Notes: generated from the letters alone by a model not told the origin. DNA of 64,000 nt from CAWCKS01 sp963763485 (GCA_963763485.1 CAVXOW010000007.1:620001-684000); one strand, 5' to 3'. Counted from the stretch's first letter, positions 26,344 to 36,421 are shown. A program made the numbers and translations.

Positions 26344-29300
26344 ATGGCCATTGACTGGGGTTTCCCCGACGCCCTCCTGCGGATGGGTGGAGCAGGCGAA
26401 AGCAAGATCGAAGCGATCGATGGCCTGCGCCAGCAAGAAACGGCGCGTTCGATTCTGAACGACCTGGCGAACCAGCCCGGTGTGGTCCTGGCCGACGAAG
26501 TCGGCATGGGCAAAACCTACGTCGCGCTCGCCGTCGTTGCTTCGGTCGTGCTCGCAAACCGCGCCGCCGGCCGGCCAGTGGTCGTCATGCTCCCGCCTGG
26601 GCTTGCGCGAAAGTGGCAGCGAGAATGGGGGCAATTCGTTGCCGTCTGTTGTGCGGATCCATCTAAGCTCGCGTGGGTGCGCGATGAGTATGTGCATACA
26701 CCCACGGATTTCTTCCGCATTCTCGACCGGCCGCGCGGCGAAAGACCGCATATTGTATGGATGACGACCGGCTGCTTCGCTCGCGGATTGTCGGACCCCT
26801 GGACGAAGCTCGCGCTGATCCGTCTTGCGCGCAGCCGCACGCGCATGGACGAAGAGACCAGAAAGGCAGTGGCGAAATGGGCGACCACGCTCGTTCGTCT
26901 CAAGACGAAGCGCCAGCTCACGCCTGAAATCGTTGACACGCTCCTTCAACGTGAACCTGCCGCATGGCACGCGCTTCTCATTCGGGAAGGAATACTGGCC
27001 GGAGATGCCCCCGATCCGGTGTCGCAACATCTTCTGCGGCACCATGACGAGATCGACTGGACGCCTCTGACCGCGGTGCTGCGAAGCGAGACCATCCCGG
27101 GGCGGCGCGGCGCCGTCTCTGCGACCCGGCTTCAGGAAGCGCGTAACGAATTCAACGACGCTTGCCAGCAGGTTTACTGGAGCTGGCTCGCGCGTGTGGA
27201 TTGGCGGGCGCCGCTTTTCGTGCTCGACGAAGCCCATCACGCAAAGAACGATGCAACCAGCCTCGCCGGCCTGCTGCGATCGAGTGAGACCCGCAAGCTG
27301 GTCGAGCGAGAGCAGTCTTCGGCGAGGCCGCTGCTCTGGGAGAAGTTCGATCGCATGCTTTTTTTGACTGCGACGCCATTCCAGCTGGGGCATCATGAAC
27401 TCATTCGTGTCCTGCGCTCGTTTGCTGCGGCTAAGTGGAAGGGAGCGGATGCCCCGGCTCGCACGCGGGAGGACTTCGAAGCCGGAATATTTGAGCTGGA
27501 AGGACGCCTGAACCAGAACAGGCGAGCGGCCCGGCACCTCGACCGGCTCTGGGGCCGGCTTGCGCATCAGGCGGTTTCGCGTCTTGCACCGGAATTGGAC
27601 GCCTCTCGAGTCGCTGAACGGTGGTGGGACGAAATCCAGGCTGGCAAGTCGGTCGATGCCCTCGATCGTGAGCTGCACTCGGCCATTGAGGAGTGTCACA
27701 GAACGCGGGGGCTCGCGGAAAATGATCCGGGCAGCCCATGGTCGTCATTGCGGACGTGGGTCATCCGCCACAATCGTTCGACCAAGTTGCCGATCGAGGG
27801 CTCCGGCGCGGCCATGGAAAGGCGGCACTTTCTGAGCGGTCGGCAGATCGCCGACAACGGCGTGGGGGCGGATTCGGCAGCAGCGGCCGGTGAGCGCGTG
27901 GCCGGGTTGCCGCTGGCGGGAGACGCGGCTCTGCCATTTCTGCTGGCGGCGCGCGCACAGGGCGAACTGGCGTGGGGTTCAGCCAGGGGACGGGCCTTCT
28001 TCGCCGAGGGCTTGTGTTCGAGTTACGAGGCGTTTCATCACACGCGCGACGAGCGGGGTGACGCGCGAGATGTCGGAGACGATGGCGTCGAACGCGATGC
28101 GACGGCCGACAAAGCGGGGGCGCGCGCCGAGACGATCGTGCCGGTCAGCTGGTACGAAGATCAGGTGGGAAAGATGATCCCATCCAGGCGCGCAAGCGAG
28201 GCTGCGCGTTTCGAACATCCGAAGATTCGGGCCGTGGTTCAACGGACGATCTCACTCTGGCTCTCGGGCGAGAAGGTGCTCCTGTTCTGCTTCTATCGCG
28301 AGACGGCCAGGGCCTTGCGGGAGCACATCGGCCGGGAGGTCGAGCGGGCGACGATCGACGTCGCCGCAAAAAAACTTGGACTGGATGCCGACAGGAATCG
28401 CGCCTCGGTGCACGATGTGCTGGAGAACGTCGCTCGCCGGTTGTCGGATGAAGACAGTCCGTTTCATCGCGCCCTGATGGGCATTCTGGGAGAGCCCCTG
28501 GCTGCCGAGGAATTCGCCATCCTTCATCCGCAGCGCGAGGAATTGCTGGGTCTCCTGACCGGGTATGTCCGGTCGCCATCGTTCATTGCGCGATACATTC
28601 CGCTCGAGGTCCCCGACATACGGCGCGCGCTGGTGGACGGTTCAAGAAATGCCGCCGCTGCGCGCGCAGGCGCCGAAGCGCTCGCCGGTGCCCTTGCCAG
28701 CCATATCGATGCGTCGTCCATGAAAATGTCGGCCAGGATCGTGGAGTTCCTGCGTTTTGGCAAGGACCTGGCTGAACGGCAGGCGCTGAGATCGAACGGA
28801 GATGACGATGGTGCGGTGGACCCTCTGAAGGAATATCTGGCCGCCGTCGCAGTGCACGTTTCACCTCGGCGTACCCCCGCCGACCAAGAAGCCGTGCAGG
28901 CAGGGGAGGGTTCGTATCGCGTTCTGCAGCCCGTGCGCATGGTCTATGGTGAAACGAAGCCCGACGCCCGTCAGCGGCTGATGCTCGCCTTCAACAGCCC
29001 GATGTTTCCGGAGATCCTGATCAGCAGCGCCGTCTTGGGTGAGGGCGTCGATCTCCATCGCTTCTGCCGTCACGTCATTCATCACGATTTATGCTGGAAT
29101 CCAAGTACGCTGGAGCAACGCACCGGTCGAACTCGATCGCATCCGCTGCAAGGCGGAGACCACGCGCAGGCCAATCATGATCTATGAGCCCTATCTCGGC
29201 GGGAGCGCCGACGAGAAGATGTTCCGCGTCGTTAAAGATCGCGAGCGCTGGTTTCAAATCGTAATGGGGCAGAAGTTCGAGTTCGATGAAGCAACTTCCG

Positions 29301-29383
29301 AGGAGCTGGCCAATCGCGTTCCCCTTCCTCAGGATTTGGCTCGTTCTCTCACCTTTGACCTTCGACGCTACCGGCCGGCGTAA
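26344..29383 (+). pseudogene. SNF2-type superfamily 2 helicase, frameshifted in motif VI
   Basis: A large SF2 helicase/translocase of about 1010 residues if read through. The first RecA domain has VLADEVGMGKT (K57), VVVMLPPGLARKW, DEAHHAKN (D295) and FLTATPFQLG. The second has KVLLFCFYRE, ILISSAVLGEGVDLHRF and the start of motif VI, EQRTGR. At about 29127-29132 an extra A throws the frame, ending in a false tail at 29187. The proper continuation LDRIRCKAETTRR, then DRERWFQIVMG, runs in the next frame to 29383. Motif VI is thus split. This could be a sequence error or inactivation. It is the third gene of the unit with the Tdp1-like protein. Confidence 0.8.
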
Positions 29384-29776
29384 TGCTTGTTGTCGAGGCC
29401 ATTGGCAGGTTCCCTTACTTCCGAGCAGAGGTGTTGTCGCCTCTAAGCGGCAGTCGCCGGGATCGTTGGGGCCGGCTAGGGCAGTACGTAGGGCACTCCC
29501 GAAACTCTTTTTGGAAACCATGAAGCAACAACGGGTTTCCGCAGACTTGGGCGGAATAGTCTCCGCCGAGGTTCTTGCAGCGATGGATCGAATACCGAAG
29601 ACCCGGAAGGCTGAACGCCTCCCATGCGCGCGACCAAGACCAAAGCCGCAGTACGGGGAAGCGAACGGTGCTAGTGGTCAGACGGACTCCCTCTCCGCCG
29701 CTGCACTGTTCTCCTTTGTATTCGATAGTTCGAACCGACAGCAAAACAGCGAGTAGCGCGACAAAAGCTGACGCGG
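29384..29776. other. Intergenic stretch between helicase and integrase
   Basis: The helicase unit ends at 29383 and the integrase stop is at 29777. Weak open frames on both strands have no recognisable domain or ribosome site. I see no gene, terminator or att-like sequence with confidence. Confidence 0.4.
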
Positions 29777-31162
29777 CTACGCGCGTTTTCCCATCTGCAC
29801 CACGTTTCCATCACTCCGCGGCACCAGCGACACGACTGCCGCCCTTGCGAGGTCTTCCAAGGCGGTCGCAATGTATTTCGCGTAGTGCCGCTCGATCATT
29901 TTGACGGAGGTGTTGTGCAGTTTGGCGACCTGTTGGATGGGCAAGCCCTTTCGGAGACCGCGCACGATGCTCGAGTGCCGCAAAGCATAGGGAATCACCT
30001 CCGGCATACCGGCGCGCTCGCGAATGGCCTTCCAGGGACGTGCAAGTTCGCCTCTTTTCCACGGACCGCGTTGAGACTTCTTCCACGCGATACCCCTCGG
30101 CTCCTGTTCATGGATCCATCGCTCGAAAAGAGGTGCATCGCTTGCCCGCCTGGCGATTGCGGGCAAAAGCACCTCAATCACATCGTCGCCTACCGGGACC
30201 GGGTCTGAGCCGCTATTGCCGCCGCGCCCCTTGTAGGAGCCCGGCACCATCAGACGCCGTGCAGAAACCTGTATGTCGCCCACGCGCATTCGCCTGACCT
30301 GCGCATACCGCGCGCCGGTCGCGGCCAGACATACGACGATCCGATATAGATCGCCATCAAATCCCAGCTCCTGATCGACTTCACGCGCAGCTTGAAGGAT
30401 GGTGCCAACCTCCTCATCCGTGAGAATCTGGTTATCCCGAGCAACCGACACATCATCATCATCATCGATCCGCTCGGCTTTGAAGCCGGCCTTCACAATG
30501 GCGAGGAACGTCGGGTTTAGTTTCTTCCGATCTGCGGAAAGCCGCGGCCACGCGGCATTTAGTGCGGCCTTGAGGTCATTCACGAACCGCTGCTTGGTCG
30601 TGACCTTTAAGTCCTCCGGCAAACCCTCACGCCACGTTATCAAGTCGTCTTCTTTCAAGGCATGCAGATGCACCGATGCGAGAGGAGCGGCTTCCACAGC
30701 TTCCTGATTGCCGCGCTTTTCTTGACCAAGAACGTAGCGCCGCAGCTTGGTACCGGCGTCGGATCGGACGTCGCGACCTGTTCGGCGTCTTTCTCGAGCA
30801 TCGCGTTCCTTGACGTAGGATTCAACGGCCGATCGCACGGTAGGAGCCGGGCCCGCCGCCTGCGACGCGGCTTCTGTTCTGGCTCGAGCTACGGCCTCCC
30901 GAGCCGTTCTCACGGCCTGTTCGAAGGTCAGAATCCCGTCGGCGGGCTTGTCATTGATGTCGTTGGTGATGCCGACTGGCACCTGCTTGTAGTTGCCGCC
31001 TTCGTGGTGATTACGCCAGCGGACAAACCAAACGCCGCCCCGTTTTCCTTTGCGATAGCCCAGATGGGCTTCCGCATCGAGGCGACGCCAATGCACGCCA
31101 AGCTCAAGTCTGGAGCGCGCTTTAGCCGTCGTGATCTGAGCCTCGGTGAGTGTCTTCGACAT
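29777..31162 (-). CDS. Tyrosine recombinase / site-specific integrase
   Basis: A 461-residue integrase of the DUF4102-lacking, P4-like island type. The start at ATG 31162 gives MSKTLTEAQITTAKARSRL; a longer frame to 31318 adds an unlikely lead. An N-terminal SAM-like core-binding domain is followed by the catalytic domain with the first Arg in ATGARYAQVRRM, the RHSSIVRGL box and the tyrosine in ERHYAKY. It starts about 160 bp left of the tRNA-Glu 3' fragment and reads away from it, the usual arrangement for an island integrase beside its attachment site. The catalytic residues appear intact. Confidence 0.85.
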   Translation of the reverse strand: MSKTLTEAQITTAKARSRLELGVHWRRLDAEAHLGYRKGKRGGVWFVRWRNHHEGGNYKQVPVGITNDINDKPADGILTFEQAVRTAREAVARARTEAASQAAGPAPTVRSAVESYVKERDARERRRTGRDVRSDAGTKLRRYVLGQEKRGNQEAVEAAPLASVHLHALKEDDLITWREGLPEDLKVTTKQRFVNDLKAALNAAWPRLSADRKKLNPTFLAIVKAGFKAERIDDDDDVSVARDNQILTDEEVGTILQAAREVDQELGFDGDLYRIVVCLAATGARYAQVRRMRVGDIQVSARRLMVPGSYKGRGGNSGSDPVPVGDDVIEVLLPAIARRASDAPLFERWIHEQEPRGIAWKKSQRGPWKRGELARPWKAIRERAGMPEVIPYALRHSSIVRGLRKGLPIQQVAKLHNTSVKMIERHYAKYIATALEDLARAAVVSLVPRSDGNVVQMGKRA

Positions 31163-31324
31163 AGCGTTTGTCGCACTGTTAGACGTCGAATATCCGTCGA
31201 ATATCCGACGACGTACGTGCGCGAACAATACAGGATTGTGGACATTCAAGCTATTGAAATAATTGAACATTGGCGAACGGTGGCGGACGGAGACGGAGCT
31301 ATTATTTGGCTCTCTCAAGGCTGA

Positions 31325-31355
31325 AACAGGGGTTCGATTCCCCTAGGGAGCGCCA
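31325..31355 (+). repeat. tRNA-Glu 3' fragment, probable attachment site (attR)
   Basis: The T-arm AGGGG-TTCGATT-CCCCT followed by AGGGAGC-GCCA is the 3' end of a bacterial tRNA-Glu whose 5' end would be GCTCCCT. The D and anticodon arms are absent upstream, so it is not a functional tRNA. Next to an integrase this is best read as the host tRNA 3' remnant left at the right end of an integrated island; the intact tRNA should lie at the left end, outside this window. Confidence 0.75.
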
Positions 31356-31410
31356 AGGTCCTTCAAGAACCTTTCGCTTCAAGCGTCTCGCGCAAAAGTG
31401 GAGGCACTGC

Positions 31411-31697
31411 GTGGCTAGGGCTTACTGGGTCGCCACGTATCGCTCGATCAAGAACCCGACGCGCTTTCCACTTACGCGAAACTTGGAGGGCCGGCGCTGC
31501 GGGCCGCCGGAGGGCGTATTCTTGCGAGGGGCAATCCTGCTAGGGCTTACGAGCGGAACGTCCTTGAGCGTGTCGTCCTGATTGAGTTCGACAGTGTCGC
31601 AGCCGCAACGAAGGCTCACGACAGCCCGGCCTGTCAGGACGCGCGCGAGCTGCCTGGCGACGCGGTCGAGCGCGACATCGTCGAAGCGGTCGCTTAG
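31411..31697 (+). pseudogene. DUF1330-family protein, frameshifted
   Basis: From GTG 31411 (GGAGG 8 bp upstream) the frame reads ARAYWVATYRSIKNP, the DUF1330 N-terminus. Near 31461 a missing base shifts the frame, and it continues LSTYAKLGGPALRAAGG, then ARGNPARAY and VVLIEFDSVAAATKAHDSP to a TAG at 31695-31697. Restored, it is a normal-sized ~95-residue dimeric alpha-beta-barrel protein of unknown function. It is the first host-side gene right of the attachment site. Confidence 0.75.
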
Positions 31698-31710
31698 CGC
31701 TCCGGAAGCC

Positions 31711-32043
31711 TTAGTTCCGCATCATCATTGAGCGTTGCGTTGGCACGATGCTCAAATCCTCGAGCGCCAATCCCGACGACAACTTTTCCGTGACCCATCG
31801 GGGCTTCCTGCCACGTCCTGACCAGACTTCTTGCGGCGCGTCCGGGTTTGCGAACTTGGGCAAGACGGGCGGATAGGGGCGACGCGTCCTCTCCTGATTT
31901 ATCGCCGGGCGCAGACTGCCGAGGCGACGGTCGAGCTCCTCCTTTTCGGCATTTATTTTGGCGGCGAGAACCTCCGAAATCTTTCCGTGAAGTCCCCACA
32001 GCTCGTCGATCGACATCGCGTCGAATTTTGTCGTTTGGCCCAT
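31711..32043 (-). CDS. H-NS family histone-like protein
   Basis: A 110-residue nucleoid-associated protein. The N-terminal coiled coil (ISEVLAAKINAEKEELDRRL) and C-terminal DNA-binding domain (FANPDAPQEVWSGRGRKPRWV) match the H-NS/HvrA/BpH3 type, with the AT-hook-like GRGRKP core. Start ATG 32043 gives the typical length; the longer frame to 32139 adds an unrelated lead. H-NS proteins silence horizontally acquired DNA, and the location near an island boundary is suggestive only. Confidence 0.85.
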   Translation of the reverse strand: MGQTTKFDAMSIDELWGLHGKISEVLAAKINAEKEELDRRLGSLRPAINQERTRRPYPPVLPKFANPDAPQEVWSGRGRKPRWVTEKLSSGLALEDLSIVPTQRSMMMRN

Positions 32044-32240
32044 GATTTTCCCCAAGAGTTCTTCGTTTGTCCCACCGTGTCCCAAGCCTACTAGAGTGGG
32101 GGAATTTGAAAAAACAAAGGCGAAATCGTGCGTATTCACCGCTGGTAAGGCGGCACGATGACCGACGCGAAAATGAGGCGCACGACAACTGTCTCGCGAG
32201 CAAGCTTCGGTCTCTGGAAAAAAACGGTGTGAGCTTGCGG

Positions 32241-32864
32241 CTAGATAAAGCGGTACGTCTTCACCGCAAAGCTCGCGACCCCGCCGTCGCGATCGAGCAA
32301 TGCCGCGTTGCGTTCGACGGCGTCAATGCCGGAGAGCCAAACGTCGACGAGCCCGGCGACAGCAACGTCGAGATTTGGCACGCGGCTTCCTGGCGCATGC
32401 GTCTGCTGCAGGATTTTGTGCCTGATGATGCGGCGGACGCCGTGCAATTCACTCAAGATGGCGTCGACGGGCTGCGACGGCGCGCGCGGCGCGACGAACA
32501 GCAGGATCTGCTTGATCGATCCATCGTCCTGGTCGAACGCGGCTTCGTCGTCGACCGCCGTGACGACACGCGACACCGCCCCGATGAAGAGTTCGGAATC
32601 CTTGTCGCAGGCCTTGAGCTCCGCCGAGCCATATGCCGCCGTCCGGTCCTCGACGCTGGCGAACGCCAGCTGCGGAATGCCGTCGATGCGCAGCTTCCGC
32701 GCGAGCGCGTTGGTGCCGGCCGAATTGAGAATGTGGTTCTGCACATAGTGCCGGCAGCGCGGCAGTTTTGCGGTCAGAGGTCCGTGCGGATCGAGCCAGT
32801 GCTGCTGGAACGTTGCGAGATCGATGTCGTCGCGGCGACGGATGAGGCTGTTTGCGACGATCAC
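32241..32864 (-). CDS. EthD-domain protein
   Basis: A 207-residue protein of the EthD/dimeric alpha-beta barrel superfamily. HWLDPHGPLTAKLPRCRHYVQNH is the EthD signature; it repeats in weaker form in the C-terminal half, as in double-barrel members. GTG 32864 follows GAGGA, which overlaps the end of the upstream glutamine amidotransferase-like gene, suggesting co-transcription. Such proteins accompany degradative or tailoring enzymes; substrate is unknown. Confidence 0.7.
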   Translation of the reverse strand: MIVANSLIRRRDDIDLATFQQHWLDPHGPLTAKLPRCRHYVQNHILNSAGTNALARKLRIDGIPQLAFASVEDRTAAYGSAELKACDKDSELFIGAVSRVVTAVDDEAAFDQDDGSIKQILLFVAPRAPSQPVDAILSELHGVRRIIRHKILQQTHAPGSRVPNLDVAVAGLVDVWLSGIDAVERNAALLDRDGGVASFAVKTYRFI

Positions 32865-32875
32865 GTGGCGCGTCC

Positions 32876-33738
32876 TCACCGCTTCGCCGCAAACGGCATG
32901 ACCTCGGCCGTCAGCCAGTTGCGGAATTCGAGCGTGCGCCGCACCGGGTCAAGCACATCAGCGACCAACGCCGTGCTTCCAGGCCAGATCCTTGCGCGCG
33001 GGATCGGCGCTGAGCGCGCGGTAGTCGCTCACGACACCAGCGACATCGTCTTCCGAGCGAGCCCGCCCCTCGCTGATGTGACGCTTCCCCATACAGCGCG
33101 ATGATGCCAGCCACCGTCGCAAGCTCGAACTCCGGGTGATACTGCACGCCCCAGAAGCAGCGCTCGCCCTCGCGCATCACGGCGGCCTGCACGCGGCTCG
33201 TCGCATTCGACGCCAGCACGGTTCCGCATGCCGGCAGCTCCGCGATCTCGTCCTCATGCACGCACACCGCGTCGAACGCGTCCGCCTTGTCGGTGAACAT
33301 CTCGTGCTGCCGGCCCGCGTCGGTGAGATAAATGTTCCGCGCGACGCCGATCTCGCGCCCGTTCGGGTTGAGATGGACCTTGCCGCCGAGCGCCGCCGTC
33401 ATCACCTGCAGCCCCCAGCACGAGCCGAACGCCGGAATGCCCTTGTTCCAGATCTCGCGTGTCAGTTCGATCTGGTCCTTCACCGATGGCTGGTCGAGCC
33501 GGTAGGCATTATACGGCGATCCGGAGATCCACACGCCGTCGAAGTCGCCGACGCCCAAGCCTTGCGGAAAGCGCTCGCCGTCGGCGACGCGCAGCGTGAA
33601 GTAATCGAGCGGCGGACCGTCCTGCAGGTGCTGGTCGAGCGACTCGCGAATGAGCCGGTCATATGACTTCGAGCCCGCATCGACGATTCGCGCCTCGCCC
33701 TCCGACGGCGTGCCATTGAAGACGAGAATGCGCGGCAT
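32876..33738 (-). pseudogene. Type 1 glutamine amidotransferase (GMP synthase-like), two frameshifts
   Basis: A stand-alone class I glutamine amidotransferase. From ATG 33738 it reads PRILVFNGTPSEGEA, then the nucleophile elbow FGSCWGLQVM, and the His of QYHPEFELATV. After IIALYG an extra G in a run at about 33088 shifts frame; the proper chain SEDDVAGVVSDYRALSADP follows. A second shift near 32970 leads to VLDPVRRTLEFRNWLTAEV and a stop at 32876-32878. Restored length is about 287 residues. Catalytic Cys and His are intact; the Glu after HPE is present. The EthD gene starts 11 bp on. Confidence 0.75.
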
Positions 33739-33844
33739 GTTTTTCTCTCCGGGTCGACGCTTTGACCTCGGTCGGCGTGTCACCAACTATCCGCTAAGCT
33801 ACAATGAATTTAGCTCGATGCAGAAGCTCCGCACGCAAGCCTGC

Positions 33845-33943
33845 TCCCTCCCCCCTTGTGGGGGAGGGTTGGGGAGGGGGGTCCATCGAGGGACTTTGGC
33901 CTTGCGACTCGCAACCACCCTCACCCCTAACCCCTCCCCACCG
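33845..33943. repeat. Dispersed GC-rich palindromic repeat, copy 1
   Basis: C-rich and G-rich arms (GGGGGAGGGTTGGGGAGGGG and CCCTAACCCCTCCCC) flank a centre reading GGGACTTTGGCCTTGCGACT. The same layout recurs at 39001-39104 with a closely similar centre, so this is a dispersed intergenic element of the rhizobial kind. Confidence 0.8.
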
Positions 33944-34005
33944 CAAGTCGGGCCTGCCCGACTTGCGTAATGATAAATGCGAAACCCGGGCAAGCTCGGG
34001 TTTCG
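33942..34005. terminator. Two strong hairpins
   Basis: A perfect 12-bp-arm palindrome centred on CGGGCCTGCCCG (33942-33967) is followed by CGAAACCCGGGCAAGCTCGGGTTTCG (33980-34005). They lie downstream of the molybdopterin oxidoreductase stop at 34050 and may end its transcript, though neither has a T-run. Confidence 0.5.
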
Positions 34006-34049
34006 ATGGGGAGGGGAAAAACGAATTCGAAGTTCGTCACGCCATCCCC

Positions 34050-36096
34050 TCACTCCGCCGCCACCCGCCGCTCCCAGCGCTCGACGTCGAGGAACGTGCT
34101 CTGGTAAGTGGCGCCGGCGCCGAGGTCGGTGAGGCGGTCGGAGCACAGGTTGTTCACGGTGCCGTGGACCGCTTCGGCCTCGGGCCGCTGGCCCGGCACC
34201 AGCGCGACACCCTCGCGGATTTCGTCGCTGATCCTCAGCACAAGGCCGACTTCGCCGCGCGCGTTGAACAGCCGCACGCGATCGCCGTCGGTCAGGCCGC
34301 GCTTCGCCGCATCGTTCGGATGCAGCACACAGACCGGCTCGCCCTCGCGCTTGCGCAAAAATCCGTTCGCCGAGAACGCGGTGTGCGACTGGAAATAGCC
34401 GGGGGTCGTCAGCAGGCGCAGCGGCCAGCGCGCGGCATCGGCAACTTCGATCGGATCCTCCTCCCAGATCGGCATCGGCGGCAGGCCCTGGTGCGCGAGG
34501 TGTTCCGAATAAATCTCGAGCTTGCCCGACTTGGTGCGGAACTCCTGGCCGACGCCTTCGGGCGCCGCCTTGACGGCGCGGTGGTCGAGCAGCTGCTTCG
34601 GATCGATCTTGGCGACCGCGCCTTTGGCGCCGTCGAAAAATTTCGGCAGGATCTGTTCGGGCGTCAGGCGGAAGATCTCGTCGGTGAGCCCCATGCGCCG
34701 CGCCAGCTCCTGGGCGAGGCGCATGTTGGACCACGCCTCGCCCTGCGGCGCGACCGCGGCGGGCGCGAACTGAATGTAGTAGGTGCCGTAGCTGCGATAG
34801 AAGTCCGAGGTTTCCAGATAGGTTGTCGCCGGCAGCACGATGTCGGCGTATTTGGCCGTATCGGTCAGCATCGGGATCATGCACCACCGTAAAGAGATCT
34901 TCGCGCGACAGGCCCTGCCTCACTCTCCGCGAAGTCAGGATTGGTCACCGCGGGATTGTTCGACGCGATGAACAGCGCGTTGATCGGCGGGTTCGTCAGC
35001 GTCAGCAGCGCTTCGCCGAGCAGGCTGTGGTTGACCTGCCGCGTCTCGGCCGGCCCCGACGGCTTGCGCAGGTGCGAAAAATTGAAATCGAGCGAGCCCG
35101 CGGTGACCGACATCGCGCCGCCGCCGCGCACGCCATAGGCGCCGGTTACCGCCGGCAGCGTCGCCACCGCGCGCATCGCCTGGCCGCCGCGCGCGACGCG
35201 CGTCATGCCCCAGCCGATGCGCAGGAATGATTTTTTCGTCGCGCCGTACATCGCCGCGAGGCGCTCGACGTCGTCGACAGTAAGCCCCGTGATCCCGGCG
35301 ACGCGCTGCGGCGGGAATTTCGCGACCACCTCGGTCTTCCACTGCTCGAAGCCGAGCGTGTGGCTTCGCGAGATAATCCTCGTCGCATTGGCCGTCGCGC
35401 ACCAGCACATGGACGATGCCGATCGCCAGCGCTGCGTCGGTGCCGATTCTGATCGGCAGGTGCCAGTCGGCGCTGACAGCCGTGCGATTGCGGTGCGGGT
35501 CGATCACGATGATCTTGACACCCTGCCGCTGGCGCTGCTCCAGCTTCTGCCAGAGATGCACGTTGACGGCCTTCACGTCGCAGCCCCAGACGACGATGAG
35601 CTCGGACTCGGCGACCTCGTCCGGGTCGATGCAGCCGACCGGCCCGAGCGTCATCTCCCAGCCGACATCGGCGCAGGTGTCGCACACCGTGCCGGCCGTC
35701 AGCCGGCTGGTGCCCAGCGCATGAAACAAGCCGTTTGGCAGGTGCCGGTTCATCTGCCCCTGGTGCGAGCGAGTAGGCGTAGCCGAGCAGGGCGAGCGGG
35801 CCATCTTTGGCAATGATCGCCTTCCAGCGTTGCTCGATCTCGTCGAGCGCTTGCGCCCAGCTGATCGGCGCGAACTGGCCAAGGCCCTTCGGGCCGGTCC
35901 GGCGCAGCGGCGTCTTCACGCGCAACGGCGAGTGCACCACCTCGGCGTCGCGATTGACCTTGGCGCAGGCAAAACCGTCGGTGAACGGCTGCTCCGGGTC
36001 GCCCGAAACCTTGACGATGCGGTCGCCGTCGACCTCGACCAGCAGCGAGCACATGCAGGGGCAGTCATGGGCGCAGGTCGCGCGTACTGTTTTCAT
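34050..36096 (-). pseudogene. Molybdopterin-dependent oxidoreductase, three frameshifts
   Basis: A DMSO-reductase/formate-dehydrogenase family Mo-bisPGD enzyme of ~680 residues when joined. ATG 36096 follows GAGGGAGA. The N-terminal iron-sulphur motif is visible in CAHDCPCMCSLLVEV with a further Cys in DGFACAKV. MGD-binding stretches follow: LIVVWGCDVKAVNVH, VIDPHRNRTAVSADWHL, then GGGAMSVTAGSLDFN, and in the C-terminal domain LRLLTTPGYFQSH and GDRVRLFNARGEV. Frame changes lie near 35765, 35375 and 34885; coding similarity resumes each time. No electron-transfer subunit is adjacent. Single-base errors would explain it as well as decay. Confidence 0.8.
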
Positions 36097-36199
36097 CGAT
36101 GTCTCCCTCGGGACCGAGTGCGTGCCATGAAAACGTTGGCCGCGTCGAGGTCCACTTGGAAACGAATTCAAGCCGACCATTGGTCCGGGTACAACCATG

Positions 36200-36421
36200 C
36201 TTTCATGCATCGCAAACCGCTTCGTCATCGAATGTGACACGACGTCGACGAACGCCAGATCCTCGCCCGCATGAGATGGAGCCAACGCGGAGCGATGACG
36301 ATGCGCCTCGATGGAACGCCACTGTGCCCCCGTCCGGGACCCAAATCTGGATGGGGCGTAATCCTTGGCGACGGAGGCGTTCGCAAAAGTTACGCGCCTC
36401 TGTGCGTTTGTATTTCATCAT
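36200..36421 (-). pseudogene. Antitoxin MazE-family (DUF3018) remnant, frameshifted
   Basis: The N-terminal part ARNFCERLRRQGLRPIQIWVPD (36395-36330 region) matches the DUF3018 MazE-like antitoxins. After FHR the frame breaks at about 36310, and the other frame carries EAHRHRSALAPSHAGEDLAF and VDVVSHS, the expected C-terminal half. No PemK/MazF toxin follows; the molybdopterin enzyme starts immediately downstream. I read it as a toxin-antitoxin remnant. Confidence 0.6.

Noticed and set aside
17072..29699. ACTCCCTCTCCGCC at 17072-17085 and 29686-29699 as direct repeats flanking the CBASS and helicase genes
   Set aside because: A 14-bp match between two places in tens of kilobases is expected by chance and neither is beside an integrase or tRNA.
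33771..33810. Reverse strand GTAGCTTAGCGGATAGTTGGT resembles a tRNA D arm
   Set aside because: The remaining arms are missing and the spacing does not allow a cloverleaf.
33804..34892. Long rightward open frame of 362 codons opposite the molybdopterin oxidoreductase
   Set aside because: It is antisense to recognisable coding sequence and has the Arg-rich make-up of a GC-driven shadow frame.
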